Shown: positions 31,941-41,537 of the stretch, one piece after another
Layout of the letters: every line of letters starts with the position of its first letter
Numbering within the stretch: position 1 is the first letter of the stretch
Assembly (NCBI GenBank): GCA_903842345.1
Contig: CAIMLR010000030.1
Location: forward strand, 96,349 to 160,348
Reading direction: 5' to 3'
DNA length: 64,000 nucleotides
From: an uncultured Myxococcales bacterium
Lineage (GTDB): Bacteria; Myxococcota_A; UBA9042
The notes under the pieces: generated by a model
The model's database searches: none
The model's input: the letters and a program-made list of their open reading frames with translations, nothing else
Told to the model about the DNA's origin: nothing
Made by a program: the position numbers and the translations under genes

Positions 31941-32882
31941 ATGTTGCGCCGTATCGCTCTGCTGCTCCTGATCCTGTGCTTCAGCACTGCCGCCTACGCC
32001 CGCTCCGGCGGCAGCATGGGCGGCGGAAGTTTCCGTTCGCGCTCAGGCGGTTCCAGCTTTGGCAGCGGTGGCGGCGGCGGATCGTTTTCCTCACCCAGCT
32101 ACGGCAGCGGCGGCGGCGGAACGCGCTTCATGCCGATCCCCGTCCCCATCGGCGGCTCGCGGTACTACGGCCCCAGCTACGGCTACGGCGGCTCGTCCGG
32201 CGGCGGCGGCTGGATTGTCCTCCTCATCCTCGTCGGCATCATCGTCATCGTCGTTGTCGTGGCGCGCCGCTCGCGTCGCCGCGACGGTCAATCCGGCGGC
32301 GACGACGGCATCCAGACGTCGCGCGTGCAGTTCGGAATCCAGATGCAAGCCTGGCCGCTCGTCGAGCGCCTGGAAGCCATCGCCCGCAACGCCGATACCA
32401 GCGATTCTGGCGGCCTGCAGAACATGCTCGTGCAGTCGCTCGCGACGATCCGCCACTACGTCTACAACATCGAATTTGGCGCGGCCGAGCAGAAGCCGGC
32501 GATGAATCCGCTTGAGGCAGAGCGGCAATTTGGCCGCTGGACCGGCGAGGCGCGCCTCTCGTACGACCGCGAAGTCGTGCGCGCGGATCGGTTTGGCGTG
32601 CAGGAACAGCAAAAAGAAGTCGCGACGGACGGACTTCACGACGAGGACGGGCAGTTGGCGGTGGCCGAATTCTTCGTGGTGACGCTGGTCCTGGCGACGC
32701 GAAGTTTCACTTTGCCAACGCTCACCAACGTCGCGGAAGTGCAGATGCTGTTGGGCCAGCTCGCCGGGCTGACTGCGAGCGATCTCGTCGCGCTCGAAAT
32801 CATCTGGTCGCCCGCCGCGAAGTCCGATGCGATGAGCCGGGACGACATGGAAACGACGTTCCCGGCGCTCCGGCCGCTCTAG
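31941..32882 (+). CDS. DUF1517-family membrane protein
   Basis: 313 residues from the ATG at 31941 (GGAGG five bases upstream). A signal peptide ends in AYA, then a Gly/Ser-rich segment (about 22-90) of the kind seen before the membrane helix in DUF1517/YgcG-like proteins. One helix lies at about 90-110, followed by a basic RRSRRR. The soluble C-terminal domain has VLATRSFTLPTLTNVAEVQ and LEIIWSPAAKSDAMSRDD, which match the DUF1517 family found in cyanobacteria, plastids and many proteobacteria. Its role is not established. The diguanylate cyclase gene is divergent, 115 bases away. Confidence 0.8.
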   Translation: MLRRIALLLLILCFSTAAYARSGGSMGGGSFRSRSGGSSFGSGGGGGSFSSPSYGSGGGGTRFMPIPVPIGGSRYYGPSYGYGGSSGGGGWIVLLILVGIIVIVVVVARRSRRRDGQSGGDDGIQTSRVQFGIQMQAWPLVERLEAIARNADTSDSGGLQNMLVQSLATIRHYVYNIEFGAAEQKPAMNPLEAERQFGRWTGEARLSYDREVVRADRFGVQEQQKEVATDGLHDEDGQLAVAEFFVVTLVLATRSFTLPTLTNVAEVQMLLGQLAGLTASDLVALEIIWSPAAKSDAMSRDDMETTFPALRPL

Positions 32883-32956
32883 GCCCGACTCGACACCAGT
32901 GTTCGTCGTTCAGACCTGCGGCCTTGCGGACTCGGACCGCGCGCGTGCACCACCGA

Positions 32957-32995
32957 GGGTTCGACCCACCGGTCGCGCTACGTGGGTCGAAACCG
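32957..32995. terminator. Hairpin at the end of copA, between convergent genes
   Basis: TTCGACCCAC (32960-32969) pairs with GTGGGTCGAA (32982-32991), a perfect 10-base stem extendable by GGT/ACC-type pairs, with a 12-base loop that holds the copA stop codon. It lies between the DUF1517 stop and the convergent copA end. There is no long T tract, so termination would be weak or bidirectional. It could also serve for mRNA stability. Confidence 0.45.
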
Positions 32996-35593
32996 CCGCA
33001 AGCGCAGCGCGTTCAACACGACGCTGACCGATGAGAACGCCATCGCGAGGCTGGCAAACGCTGGCGACAGCAGCCACCCCGTCCAGGCAAACAGGACGCC
33101 CGCCGCGAGCGGAATCCCAATCAGGTTGTAGCCAAACGCCCAGCCCAGGTTCTGGCGGATGTTGGTCATCGCCGCGCGCGACAGCGCCAGCGCATCGGCC
33201 ACCGCGTTCAGGTCGTTGCGCACCAGCGCCAGATCCGCCGCCGCCGTCGCAACGTCCGCGCCCTGACCCATCGCGATGCCCACGTCAGCCGCCGCCAGCG
33301 CCGGCGCGTCGTTGATGCCGTCGCCGACCATCGCCACGACGTGCCCTGCCGCCTGCAAACGGCGAATGAGCGCGAGCTTGTCCTCCGGCAGCGCCTGGCC
33401 CACCGCGTGCTCCAAGTGCAGTTGCGCCGCCAGCCGCTGCACCACCGACTGCCGATCGCCGCTCGCCAGCCAAATCTCCAGATGCAGCGCTTTGAGGCGT
33501 TCAATCGCCGCGGCAGTCGTGGGCCGCAGCGGATCCGCCAACGTCACAACGGCGAGCGCCCGCGCGTCGAGCGCCACGACCATGACCGAGTGGGCGCCGG
33601 CCTCCGCCGCCTGCAGCAGATTCGCCACTGGCGCCAGGTCGACTTTCTGCGCCAGCAGCCATTCCGGCCGCCCGGCACGCAGGGTCTGTTTGTCGATCTG
33701 GCACATTACGCCTTGTCCAGGAACTGACTGGATTGACGAGACTTCAACAGGCACAAACCGCTGCCCATCACCCCAGCGCACAAGCGCCTGCGCCAGCGGA
33801 TGCTCGGACTGCCGCTGCGCCGCGACGAGCCACCGCGCCAGCTCGGGCGGCGCCTCGACCGTCGCGTGCCACTGAAGGACCGCGGGACGCCCTTCCGTCA
33901 GCGTCCCCGTCTTGTCCAGCACCAGCGCCGTCACCTGATGGCCGCGCTCCAGCGCCGCGCCCGACCGGACGAGCACGCCCAGCTGCGCCGCGCGGCCAAT
34001 GGCGACCATGACCGTCGTCGGCACGGCGAGCCCCATGGCGCAAGGACATGCGATGACGAGCACCGCGATTGCGGCAGAAAGACCATGCGCCAAAGACTGT
34101 TCACCGCCAAATAGCAGCCAACACATCACCGTCATCACGGCAAGCACTAGAACGATCGGCACAAAGACCGCTGCGATACGGTCCGCCAGCCGCTGAACGT
34201 CCGGGCGCGACGTCTGCGCGTCCTCGACCATCCGCACGATGCGCGCCAGCGCCGAATGTTCGCCCACCGCCAGCGCTCGCACCGTGAGCGCGCCATCGGT
34301 GTTCCGCGTCCCGCCGTGAACCCGCGCGCCCGGCTGCACCGGCACCGGCATCGGCTCGCCGGTCAGCATGGCCACGTCCAGCGCCGACTGGCCTGCCGTC
34401 ACGACGCCGTCCACCGGCACCGTCTCGCCCGGCCGCACACGCAGCAGGTCGCCCGCGAGCACGTCCGCGAGCGGCACGTCCACGTCCACGCCATCGCGCA
34501 CGACCCGCGCGGTCGTCGGTTGCAGCGCCACCAGCCGGTCCAGCGCCTCGGTCGTGCGCCGCTTCGCGCGTTCCTCCAGCCAACGCCCCAGCGCAGTCAG
34601 GCCCAGGACCCAAGGCACCGCGTCAAACCAGCCCTGCGTCGGCAGCCCGCGCTGGCCAAACCAACCCGGCGCCACCGTCACGGCCAGGGAGGACAGGTAC
34701 GCCGTGCCCGTTCCCAACGCCACCAGCACGTGCATGTCCGCAGTCCGTCGGCGCAGCGCCAGCCAGGCCAGCGTGAACGTCTTGCGCCCCGTGCCGAAGA
34801 TCACCGTCGAGACGAGCGCCGCCAGCGTCCACCGCAGCGCGTTCGCGTCGAGTCTGTACAGCCCCGGCCACAGGCGCTGCAGCGCCGCATCCACCGGGTG
34901 CAGCAGGCGCATCGCCGGATCGCGGTGGTCGGTCATCAGCGGCATGGCCAGCAGCATCGTGGCCACGCCGACGCCCAGCGTCCAGGCCACGCGCCACGGC
35001 TCCCGGCGATCCGCGGCGGGCGGCGGCGGACGGGAAAACGTTTGGGCGCGGGGCGCGATCGCCGCTTCATAGCCCAGCTCCGTCACGGTCCGAATCAGCG
35101 CGTGCGGGTCCGTCGCCAGCGGGTCATAGACCACGTCAGCGCGCTCCAGGAGCAGGTTCACCGTCGCTTGTTGCACGCCCGGCAGCGCCGCGAGCGCCCC
35201 TTGAATCGACGCGACGCACGAAGCGCACGACATGCCGCCCAGGGTGAGGCGGACATCGGCCACGGCGGCAACGGCGGCGGGCAATTCGGGTTCTGATTGC
35301 GCTTCTGGTGCGATTGGCGCGGGCGGTGCCGCTGCTCTTTCAGGCTCCGGATCGGGCTCAGCGCCCTCTTCCGAGCTCGCCTTCTCGGCGTCCGGTTCAT
35401 AGCCCGCCGCGACGACGGCCGCGACGAGTTCCGCCACGGGCACGGACGCGTCATGCGTCACGTCTGCGCGCCCTTGCGTCGCGCTCGCGTGGGCGTCCGT
35501 TACGCCGGGAATGGCGCGGAGGCCCTTGACGACGCGGCCTTCGCAGTGGCCGCAGGACATGCCGGCGACCGGAAATGAGGTGTGCATGGTCAT
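32978..35593 (-). CDS. copA: Copper-exporting P1B-type ATPase
   Basis: 871 residues from the ATG at 35593 (AAAGGA upstream); a second ATG is six bases in. Two heavy-metal-associated domains carry GMSCGHC (Cys14/Cys17) and GGMSCASC, separated by a Glu/Pro/Ala linker. The pump core has CPCAMGL in helix 6, the phosphorylated Asp560 in DKTGT, the ATP-binding HP (SEHPLAQA) and GDGINDAPAL, with YN in helix 7 and MAFSS in helix 8. These are the Cu(I) ATPase markers. It removes Cu(I) from the cytoplasm or supplies it to periplasmic cuproproteins such as the oxidase. A rhomboid gene lies 28 bases upstream in the same direction. Confidence 0.95.
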   Translation of the reverse strand: MTMHTSFPVAGMSCGHCEGRVVKGLRAIPGVTDAHASATQGRADVTHDASVPVAELVAAVVAAGYEPDAEKASSEEGAEPDPEPERAAAPPAPIAPEAQSEPELPAAVAAVADVRLTLGGMSCASCVASIQGALAALPGVQQATVNLLLERADVVYDPLATDPHALIRTVTELGYEAAIAPRAQTFSRPPPPAADRREPWRVAWTLGVGVATMLLAMPLMTDHRDPAMRLLHPVDAALQRLWPGLYRLDANALRWTLAALVSTVIFGTGRKTFTLAWLALRRRTADMHVLVALGTGTAYLSSLAVTVAPGWFGQRGLPTQGWFDAVPWVLGLTALGRWLEERAKRRTTEALDRLVALQPTTARVVRDGVDVDVPLADVLAGDLLRVRPGETVPVDGVVTAGQSALDVAMLTGEPMPVPVQPGARVHGGTRNTDGALTVRALAVGEHSALARIVRMVEDAQTSRPDVQRLADRIAAVFVPIVLVLAVMTVMCWLLFGGEQSLAHGLSAAIAVLVIACPCAMGLAVPTTVMVAIGRAAQLGVLVRSGAALERGHQVTALVLDKTGTLTEGRPAVLQWHATVEAPPELARWLVAAQRQSEHPLAQALVRWGDGQRFVPVEVSSIQSVPGQGVMCQIDKQTLRAGRPEWLLAQKVDLAPVANLLQAAEAGAHSVMVVALDARALAVVTLADPLRPTTAAAIERLKALHLEIWLASGDRQSVVQRLAAQLHLEHAVGQALPEDKLALIRRLQAAGHVVAMVGDGINDAPALAAADVGIAMGQGADVATAAADLALVRNDLNAVADALALSRAAMTNIRQNLGWAFGYNLIGIPLAAGVLFAWTGWLLSPAFASLAMAFSSVSVVLNALRLRRFRPT

Positions 35594-35621
35594 GGAAACG
35601 TCCTTTTCTTCACTGGTTCCG

Positions 35622-36338
35622 TCAGTTGACGACAACCAGCCTGCTGGCCTTGCGCTTGCCAAACTGCAGGCGCAAGCGCTGCCAAACGAACTGCGGATCG
35701 CCGCGGCCCCGGATCAGGAACCACGCGGCCAGATAGCCGCCCAGGTGAGCGAAGAACGCAACGCGCGAGCCGCTCACGAACAGGAGAAAATCGATGCCGA
35801 GACCCAGCGGCGCAAGCCACCGCGCCTCCAGCGGCACGACGAGCATCAGTTGCACGCGTGCCTCGGGCTGCTGCCAGCCAAATGCGGCGATAAAGGCCAT
35901 CACGGCCGCAGAAATGCCGACCGTCGCCACCGGATCGCCGCCCAGCACATGGACGTGCACGAGCTGCCACAGGCTCTGCGTCACGCCGCCCGCGACGACC
36001 GCCAGGAGGAGAAAACGGAGCGTGGCTTTCTTGCCGTAGCGCTTCTCAAAGAGCGGCATGAAATAGAACAGCGCCAGGCAATTGAACAGGACGTGGAACG
36101 GATCGCCCAGGTCGTGCGCCGCGCCATAGGTCAGCAGCGTCCAGACACGGCCTTGTTGCAGTTGGTGGAGGGAAAGCGCGAAGACCTGGGAGTAGATTTC
36201 ATACGCCAGCGACGAGCGCAGCAGGCCGACCGAGATGCCAAAGATGACCTGCAACGTGAGGCACACGGCCATCGTCGTAAACGTGACAGTGCCCAGCCGG
36301 CGGCGCAGTGACTCAAGCCAAGGGGGAAGACGGGCCAC
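35622..36338 (-). CDS. Rhomboid-family intramembrane serine protease
   Basis: 238 residues from a GTG at 36338. GGAGG lies five bases before this codon; a GTG two codons earlier overlaps that site. About six membrane helices are predicted. Family motifs are GRVWTLLTYGAAH (L1 region), HVLFN (His82/Asn86), the nucleophile Ser143 in VGISAAV and the general base His198 in FFAHLGGYLAAW. The catalytic Ser motif is G-I-S-A rather than the usual G-x-S-G. Such proteases cut transmembrane substrates. The pairing with copA is tight, but a functional link is only an inference. Confidence 0.88.
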   Translation of the reverse strand: MARLPPWLESLRRRLGTVTFTTMAVCLTLQVIFGISVGLLRSSLAYEIYSQVFALSLHQLQQGRVWTLLTYGAAHDLGDPFHVLFNCLALFYFMPLFEKRYGKKATLRFLLLAVVAGGVTQSLWQLVHVHVLGGDPVATVGISAAVMAFIAAFGWQQPEARVQLMLVVPLEARWLAPLGLGIDFLLFVSGSRVAFFAHLGGYLAAWFLIRGRGDPQFVWQRLRLQFGKRKASRLVVVN

Positions 36339-36355
36339 AAACACCTCCGCGTCGC

Positions 36356-36384
36356 AAGTTAGGAGCGTTGGCCGCTGAACGCAA
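36356..36384 (-). promoter_or_regulatory. Possible promoter of the rhomboid-copA operon
   Basis: On the minus strand TTGCGT (36384-36379) and TAACTT (36361-36356) are 17 bases apart, giving a leader of about 10 bases that includes the GGAGG site. It abuts, back to back, the plus-strand promoter at 36387-36415. No CueR-type dyad was recognised between the hexamers. Confidence 0.35.
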
Positions 36385-36386
36385 GG

Positions 36387-36415
36387 CTGTCAGTCCGGGC
36401 GCGACGTGGTACACT
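36387..36415 (+). promoter_or_regulatory. Promoter of the small membrane protein-putA operon
   Basis: CTGTCA (36387-36392) and TACACT (36410-36415) are 17 bases apart, and TGG just before the -10 gives an extended -10 character. The ATG at 36435 follows with AGGAG at 36423-36427 as ribosome site. Confidence 0.45.
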
Positions 36416-36434
36416 CCCGCGCAGGAGATCCGCG

Positions 36435-37031
36435 ATGCCCCAGCCCATCTGGAAACCTGTTGAGATTGCCAACGATCTCGTCGGTCAGGTGCGTGAACTG
36501 TTGCTGGCGGGCGCGCCGGACCTGGCGCTTGTTGAAGCGCTGGAGCGCGATGGCGTGCGGCTGGCAACCGCGACGCGCGTGGTGCAGGAAGTGCGCGCGA
36601 CGACGGGTGAGGCTCGCAAGACGTCGACCGACGCGGGGACCGTCTACGGCATTGAAGTCACGATGACGCGGCGGTGGCTGCGGACGCTGGACAGCAAGGC
36701 GGTGCCGACGGCGCTGCAGGACGCGCTCGCGCAGCATGGGCTGACGCCGACGACCGCGCGCGATCTCGCCGACGACTTGCTGGAAGATTGCCGGCTGCAA
36801 GATGGCCGCCAGGGCGTGCGGATGCGGCGGCTGGCGCTGCAGGGAATGGTCGCGGGCGGCTTGTTCACGGTGTTCTTCGCCGGCGTCTCGCTCAATGGCT
36901 TTCTTGGCCCAGGCGCGGCCTCCATGGCGCGGTCCGAGGCCCGTTGGAACGCGATAACCGCGTTGATGACGTTGGCGCTGACCGCGTATTCCGCGCTGCT
37001 CTGGCGCCGTCACCGCAATGCGCGGTCGTAG
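36435..37031 (+). CDS. Small membrane protein of unknown function
   Basis: 198 residues with two predicted C-terminal membrane helices (about 134-155 and 172-188). The N-terminal 125 residues are soluble and contain two similar helical stretches (LVEALERDGVRLATATRVVQ and LQDALAQHGLTPTTARDLAD), possibly a duplicated helix-turn unit of about 65 residues. No known family is recognised. putA starts 12 bases downstream, so it is probably the first gene of that operon. The end (RRHRNARS) is basic, consistent with a cytoplasmic tail. Confidence 0.7.
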   Translation: MPQPIWKPVEIANDLVGQVRELLLAGAPDLALVEALERDGVRLATATRVVQEVRATTGEARKTSTDAGTVYGIEVTMTRRWLRTLDSKAVPTALQDALAQHGLTPTTARDLADDLLEDCRLQDGRQGVRMRRLALQGMVAGGLFTVFFAGVSLNGFLGPGAASMARSEARWNAITALMTLALTAYSALLWRRHRNARS

Positions 37032-37043
37032 GGGCTCACCACG

Positions 37044-40000
37044 ATGCAGGACGTTCCCTTCGCGCATTTGACTCCCGCAGCCCTGCTGCCGCGAACGGTG
37101 CGCCAGGTGCGCGAACTGCGCGCGGAGCCATGGACGCTGACTTGGAGCGCCGATCTGGACTTTGCGGTGCGCGCGGACGAGGCGATGCGACCGGCGCTGG
37201 TGGCGGCACTCGAGGCGGCGCTGGCGGTCCTGCCAGACGCGCGGTGGCGGACGACGCTGGACGTGGCGGGAACGCTGTTTGCGGTCGCAGTGCACGCGCC
37301 GGAGCGGCGAATTGCCCTCGGTTCGCCGCGGTTTGCCACGGAACAAACGCTGGTGTGGGCGTTGCGCCATCAGCCGCAGGACGCGGCACCGCTGCAGGAG
37401 CTGCTGGACGCTTGGCACAACGCGGATGCCAACGCCGCGCCGCGGGTCGTCGACACGGTGGCGGCGGCGACTGGCCTGGACGCGCTGCTGACCCGCCATG
37501 CCGCGCAGTGGCCGGCGCTGGTGCATCGGCTGGATGCGCGCGCCCGCAGCGTGCACGCCCACACGCAGGCGTACCGCCCGGGGCTGCTGGAGCGCCTGAG
37601 CCAGGACGGTCTGGAAGCGTGCGCGCAATCCGCTGTGCTGCGGATTCACCTGCTGCGGTTCGTCGCGGCGTTGCCGTCCTTGGACCACGACGCGAGCGGT
37701 CAGGAAGTGGCGCGGCTCCTCCGGGAGACGTTGGGCAACATGGCCGACGATTCCGCGCGGCTGCGGCAAGATGGCGGTTCCGGGGATCGCATTCCGCTGC
37801 CGGGCTGGCTGGAAGCGCTGTGCCGGTTGGGTTGGCGGCTGCTACCGCTGATTCCGGCGCTCTGGCTGACCCACGCGACCCGCGCGGGCGTCCGCCAGCT
37901 GGCGAGCTACTTCATCGCCGGGCAGACCGTGCAGGAAGCGAGCCCGACGTTGGCGATGCTGCGGGCGACGGGACGCGACGCGACGCTGGACCAGCTGGGG
38001 GAGCTGGTCGTGTGCGAGGCGGAAGCGGAGACCTACGCCGAGCGCGTGATGGCGCTGCTGGATGGCGTCGCTGGCCTGGCAATGCGGCAGCGCAACGCCG
38101 CGGATCTGCCGCATGCGCACGTGTCGGTGAAGACGTCGGCGCTGTGCAGCGACTTCAACCCGGACGATCCCGACGGCACGTGGCAGCGCGTGGGGCCGCG
38201 GCTCGTGAAGATCCTGCTGCGCGCCAAGGCGCTGGGCGCGTGCATCCAGCTGGACGCGGAGCACCGGACGGTGCGCGACCTGAACCTGGCGATGCTCGAC
38301 CGCGCGCTGACGGAGACGCCGGAACTGCACGACTGGCGCGACGTGGGCATCGTCATCCAAGCGTACCTCCGCGACGCGCCGCAACATTTTGAGAACGTGC
38401 TGGCGCTTGCCCAGCGGCGCAAGCGGGTGATGCCGGTGCGGCTTGTCAAAGGCGCGTACTGGGATGCGGAGACGACGGAAGCAGCCGCGCATGACTTCCT
38501 CGCGCCGCAGTGGCTGAACAAGGCGGAAACCGACGCGATGTTCCAGCTCCTGACGCTGCGCGCGCTGGACGCGGGCGATGCGGTGCAGCTGTGTGTCGGC
38601 AGCCACAACCTGCGCGATCACGTGTTTGCCCACGAGGCGCGCGCCCTGCTCTATCCGTCCGCGCCGCCGCTGGAGCATCAGGTGCTGCACCAGAGCTACG
38701 AGGCGCTCTCCAACGCGCTGGCCAAGGAAGGCTGGGCGGTGCGCCATTACGTGCCGGTCGGCAGCCTGCTTGTGGGGATGGCGTATCTGGTGCGGCGGAT
38801 TCTGGAGAACAGTTCGCAGGTTGGCGTGCTGACCATGGCGCGGCACGGCGCGGATCTGACGGCGTTGCTGCAGATGCCCGGCGACGACCTGGCGGCGCAG
38901 ACTCAGGCGCGGGACGACCTGAACACGGCCGAGCCGCTGGGCGCGATGCCGCCGTTTCGCAATGTGGCGCCGGCGCGGCTCTACCTGGATGACCACCGGG
39001 CGGCGCTGGAATCCGCATTTGGCCACCTGCACTGCCTCGATTTGCTGCCCCAGGAGCCGATTTTCGACCGCCATGGGCCGCGCGAGCCGTGCCCGTCGCC
39101 GTCCCAGCCGGAGCGGGTGCTCGCGGAAGTGCGACTTTGCGCCAACGCGGACGTGCGCCCCGCGGTGGCGCGCGCGCTGGGGACGCCGTGGCTGCGCTGG
39201 CCGGCGGCGCATCGCGCGGTGGTCCTCCTGCGCGCGGCGGAGCGGCTGCGGGTGCTGCGGATGGATGCGGCGGCGCTGGTGGCGGCAGAGGCGGGCAAGG
39301 CGCGGCTGGAAGCGCTGGGCGACGTCGACGAGGCCATCGATTTCCTGCAATTCTACGCCCGCGAGGCGCTGGAACTTGCGGCCGATTCCGAGCCGTTGGG
39401 CATTGTCGCCGTTGTCGCACCGTGGAATTTCCCGCTGGCGATTCCCACCGGCATGGTCGCGGGCGCGCTCGCTGCGGGCAACGCGGTGATTCTCAAGTCC
39501 GCCGAGCAAACGCCGCTGTGCGCGGAATTCCTGGTGAAAGTGCTGCACGACGCGGGCGTGCCCATCGAGGCGCTGCAGCACCTGCCCGGCGACGGCTGGG
39601 AGGTCAGCTCGGTGCTTGTCGCCCATCCGCTGGTGCATGGCTGCGTGTTCACGGGGTCGGTTGAGGTCGGTCTGTCGATTTGGCAGCGCATGCTGCGCAA
39701 AGGCCACGGGCGGGCATTCCACCGCGTCATCACGGAAATGGGCGGCAAGAACGCGATTCTCGTGACGGCCACGGCCGATCTCGATGAGGCGGTGAGCGGC
39801 TGCCTGCAATCCGTGTTTGGCCACGCCGGCCAGAAGTGCTCGGCGGCTTCGCGGATTCTTGTCGACAAGCGGCTGATGGCGAGCTTCCGCACGCGGTTTG
39901 GCCAGGCGGCGGCGGAGCTGGTGCTCGGCAAGGCGGAGACGCCGGGGACGCGCGTGAATCCGGTGATTCGGGCCCAGGAGCGCGATCGGCTGCGGCTGGC

Positions 40001-41039
40001 TGCGGGCGACGCGGTCGCGGAAATCCTCGCGCTCGGCGGACGTGTGCTTGTGGACCGGAGCCAGGAAGACGTGGACACGGCGTGGACTGTTGGCCCAGTC
40101 GTTCTGGAATTTGCCGATAGTCAGGTGCCGCCGGTGAGCTTGGCCAACCGCGAACAGTTTGGCCCCATCGTCCACCTGATCCCGTTTGACGACCTCGCGC
40201 ACGGCGTGCGGCTTGCCAACCAGACGCCGTATGCGCTGACCGGCGGCGTATTCAGCCAGTCGCCGCGGGACATCGACTTCGTCGTCAGCCGGATGCGCTG
40301 CGGCAACCTGTACGTCAACCGGCCGATCACCGGCGCGCGCGTGGCGATCGAACCCTTTGGCGGCTTCCAGTTGAGCGGCACCGGTCCCAAAGCCGGCGGT
40401 TCCGGCTACGTCCAGGCATTCACCGCGCCGCACGTGGCCAACGCGCCGCTGGACGCGCAGACGCTGGCTCTGCTCGACGATCGCTGTGGCGTGCCGGGCG
40501 CTCGGCCTCACGTCGGCGTTCTGGACGACATCGCGCTCCATGCCCTGACGCTGGCGCTGGCACAGGGCGAAGCGACGCGGCCGATTCCCGGCCAGCAAAC
40601 CCACACGACCTGGTCGCTGCCGCGCGGCGCAACGCTGGTACTGACCGGCCACGCGCAACCGCTGGCCGGTACGCTGGCGCACGCGCAGGCGGCGCAGCAC
40701 ATGGGCAATCACGTGCAGGTGGCAGCGCTGTCCGATGGCGCGTTTGGCACGTGGCGCAATCTGGGTCGCTATCCGCTGGAGCGGGTGACCGAGCTGTCGC
40801 GGCTGCTGGACCTGCTGAACGCGCCACAGTGGGCGACGGTCATCCTGGACGGCGACGCGACGGCGTGGGCGGCGATTGTCGACGCCGTTGCCCAGGTGCC
40901 GGGGGAAGCGCGCGACGTTCGGCAGCTGGTGCTGGGTGCGCAGGCGGTGCCGCCGCTGCGTGACTTGCTGAAGCTGCATGCCCACGCCCGCACCGTCGCG
41001 GTCCACACGATGCGCCACGGCGCGCCGTTGGTGCTCTGA
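37044..41039 (+). CDS. putA: Bifunctional proline dehydrogenase / delta-1-pyrroline-5-carboxylate dehydrogenase
   Basis: 1331 residues. A poorly conserved N-terminal region (1-290) is followed by a FAD-dependent proline dehydrogenase barrel (about 330-610; HVSVKTSALCSDFNP, IQLDAEHRTVRDL, RLVKGAYWDAE, CVGSHNLRDH, VPVGSLLVGM). The aldehyde dehydrogenase follows (about 690-1130) with catalytic Cys932 (GHAGQKCSAASRI), Glu898 (TEMGGKNAIL) and GGFQLSGTGPKAGG. A C-terminal extension of about 190 residues is unlike the core and resembles degenerate ALDH-superfamily domains of long PutA proteins. It oxidises proline to glutamate with channelled P5C. There is no ribbon-helix-helix DNA-binding domain, so it is not an autorepressor. 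Confidence 0.94.
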   Translation: MQDVPFAHLTPAALLPRTVRQVRELRAEPWTLTWSADLDFAVRADEAMRPALVAALEAALAVLPDARWRTTLDVAGTLFAVAVHAPERRIALGSPRFATEQTLVWALRHQPQDAAPLQELLDAWHNADANAAPRVVDTVAAATGLDALLTRHAAQWPALVHRLDARARSVHAHTQAYRPGLLERLSQDGLEACAQSAVLRIHLLRFVAALPSLDHDASGQEVARLLRETLGNMADDSARLRQDGGSGDRIPLPGWLEALCRLGWRLLPLIPALWLTHATRAGVRQLASYFIAGQTVQEASPTLAMLRATGRDATLDQLGELVVCEAEAETYAERVMALLDGVAGLAMRQRNAADLPHAHVSVKTSALCSDFNPDDPDGTWQRVGPRLVKILLRAKALGACIQLDAEHRTVRDLNLAMLDRALTETPELHDWRDVGIVIQAYLRDAPQHFENVLALAQRRKRVMPVRLVKGAYWDAETTEAAAHDFLAPQWLNKAETDAMFQLLTLRALDAGDAVQLCVGSHNLRDHVFAHEARALLYPSAPPLEHQVLHQSYEALSNALAKEGWAVRHYVPVGSLLVGMAYLVRRILENSSQVGVLTMARHGADLTALLQMPGDDLAAQTQARDDLNTAEPLGAMPPFRNVAPARLYLDDHRAALESAFGHLHCLDLLPQEPIFDRHGPREPCPSPSQPERVLAEVRLCANADVRPAVARALGTPWLRWPAAHRAVVLLRAAERLRVLRMDAAALVAAEAGKARLEALGDVDEAIDFLQFYAREALELAADSEPLGIVAVVAPWNFPLAIPTGMVAGALAAGNAVILKSAEQTPLCAEFLVKVLHDAGVPIEALQHLPGDGWEVSSVLVAHPLVHGCVFTGSVEVGLSIWQRMLRKGHGRAFHRVITEMGGKNAILVTATADLDEAVSGCLQSVFGHAGQKCSAASRILVDKRLMASFRTRFGQAAAELVLGKAETPGTRVNPVIRAQERDRLRLAAGDAVAEILALGGRVLVDRSQEDVDTAWTVGPVVLEFADSQVPPVSLANREQFGPIVHLIPFDDLAHGVRLANQTPYALTGGVFSQSPRDIDFVVSRMRCGNLYVNRPITGARVAIEPFGGFQLSGTGPKAGGSGYVQAFTAPHVANAPLDAQTLALLDDRCGVPGARPHVGVLDDIALHALTLALAQGEATRPIPGQQTHTTWSLPRGATLVLTGHAQPLAGTLAHAQAAQHMGNHVQVAALSDGAFGTWRNLGRYPLERVTELSRLLDLLNAPQWATVILDGDATAWAAIVDAVAQVPGEARDVRQLVLGAQAVPPLRDLLKLHAHARTVAVHTMRHGAPLVL

Positions 41040-41537
41040 GTGGCGGACGTGCTGGACAAACAGGAGATTCTGGCGGCGATTGTCGCTGAGCTGACCGTGC
41101 AACTGCGCGAGACGGCGGCGGCGCTGCAACAGGCGCAGGCCGGGGCGACCGATGCCGAGTCGCGGCCTGAGAACAAGTACGACACGCGCGCGCTGGAGAC
41201 GTCCTACCTCGCGGCGGCGCACACGGAGAGGGCGGAGGCGATTCGGCGGGTGCTGGCGCAGGTGCATTTCTGGCGGCCAGACGCGCCGATGGCGGTGATT
41301 GCGCCAGGTGCACTCGTGGAACTCGACGGCGAGCGCGCGCCGCGGCTGGTCTTCCTGACGCCGTTTCCGGCGAGCATGACCGTTCGCGTGCGCGGTCAGG
41401 CGATCCAGGTGGTGACGACGAACGCGCCGCTGGCAGCCGCGCTGCTGGGCAAGCAGGCGGGTGACGTGGCGACCGTGCGCGTCGCGGGCCAGGTCAACGA
41501 GGTCGAGATCCTGGCGATTGACCCGCCCGGGTTGTGA
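41040..41537 (+). CDS. GreA/GreB-family-like protein
   Basis: 165 residues. The GTG start follows the putA stop with no gap, implying coupling. A helical N-terminus with ENKYDTRALETSYLAAAHTERAE resembles the short coiled coil of the GreAB-like proteins of proteobacteria. The C-terminal half is an FKBP-like Gre domain (GALVELDGE, VVTTNAPLAAALLGKQAGD, VNEVEILAID). True Gre factors insert an acidic coiled-coil tip into RNA polymerase to rescue backtracked complexes. The coil here is shorter, so transcript-cleavage activity is uncertain. An alternative GTG lies three codons in. Confidence 0.75.
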   Translation: MADVLDKQEILAAIVAELTVQLRETAAALQQAQAGATDAESRPENKYDTRALETSYLAAAHTERAEAIRRVLAQVHFWRPDAPMAVIAPGALVELDGERAPRLVFLTPFPASMTVRVRGQAIQVVTTNAPLAAALLGKQAGDVATVRVAGQVNEVEILAIDPPGL

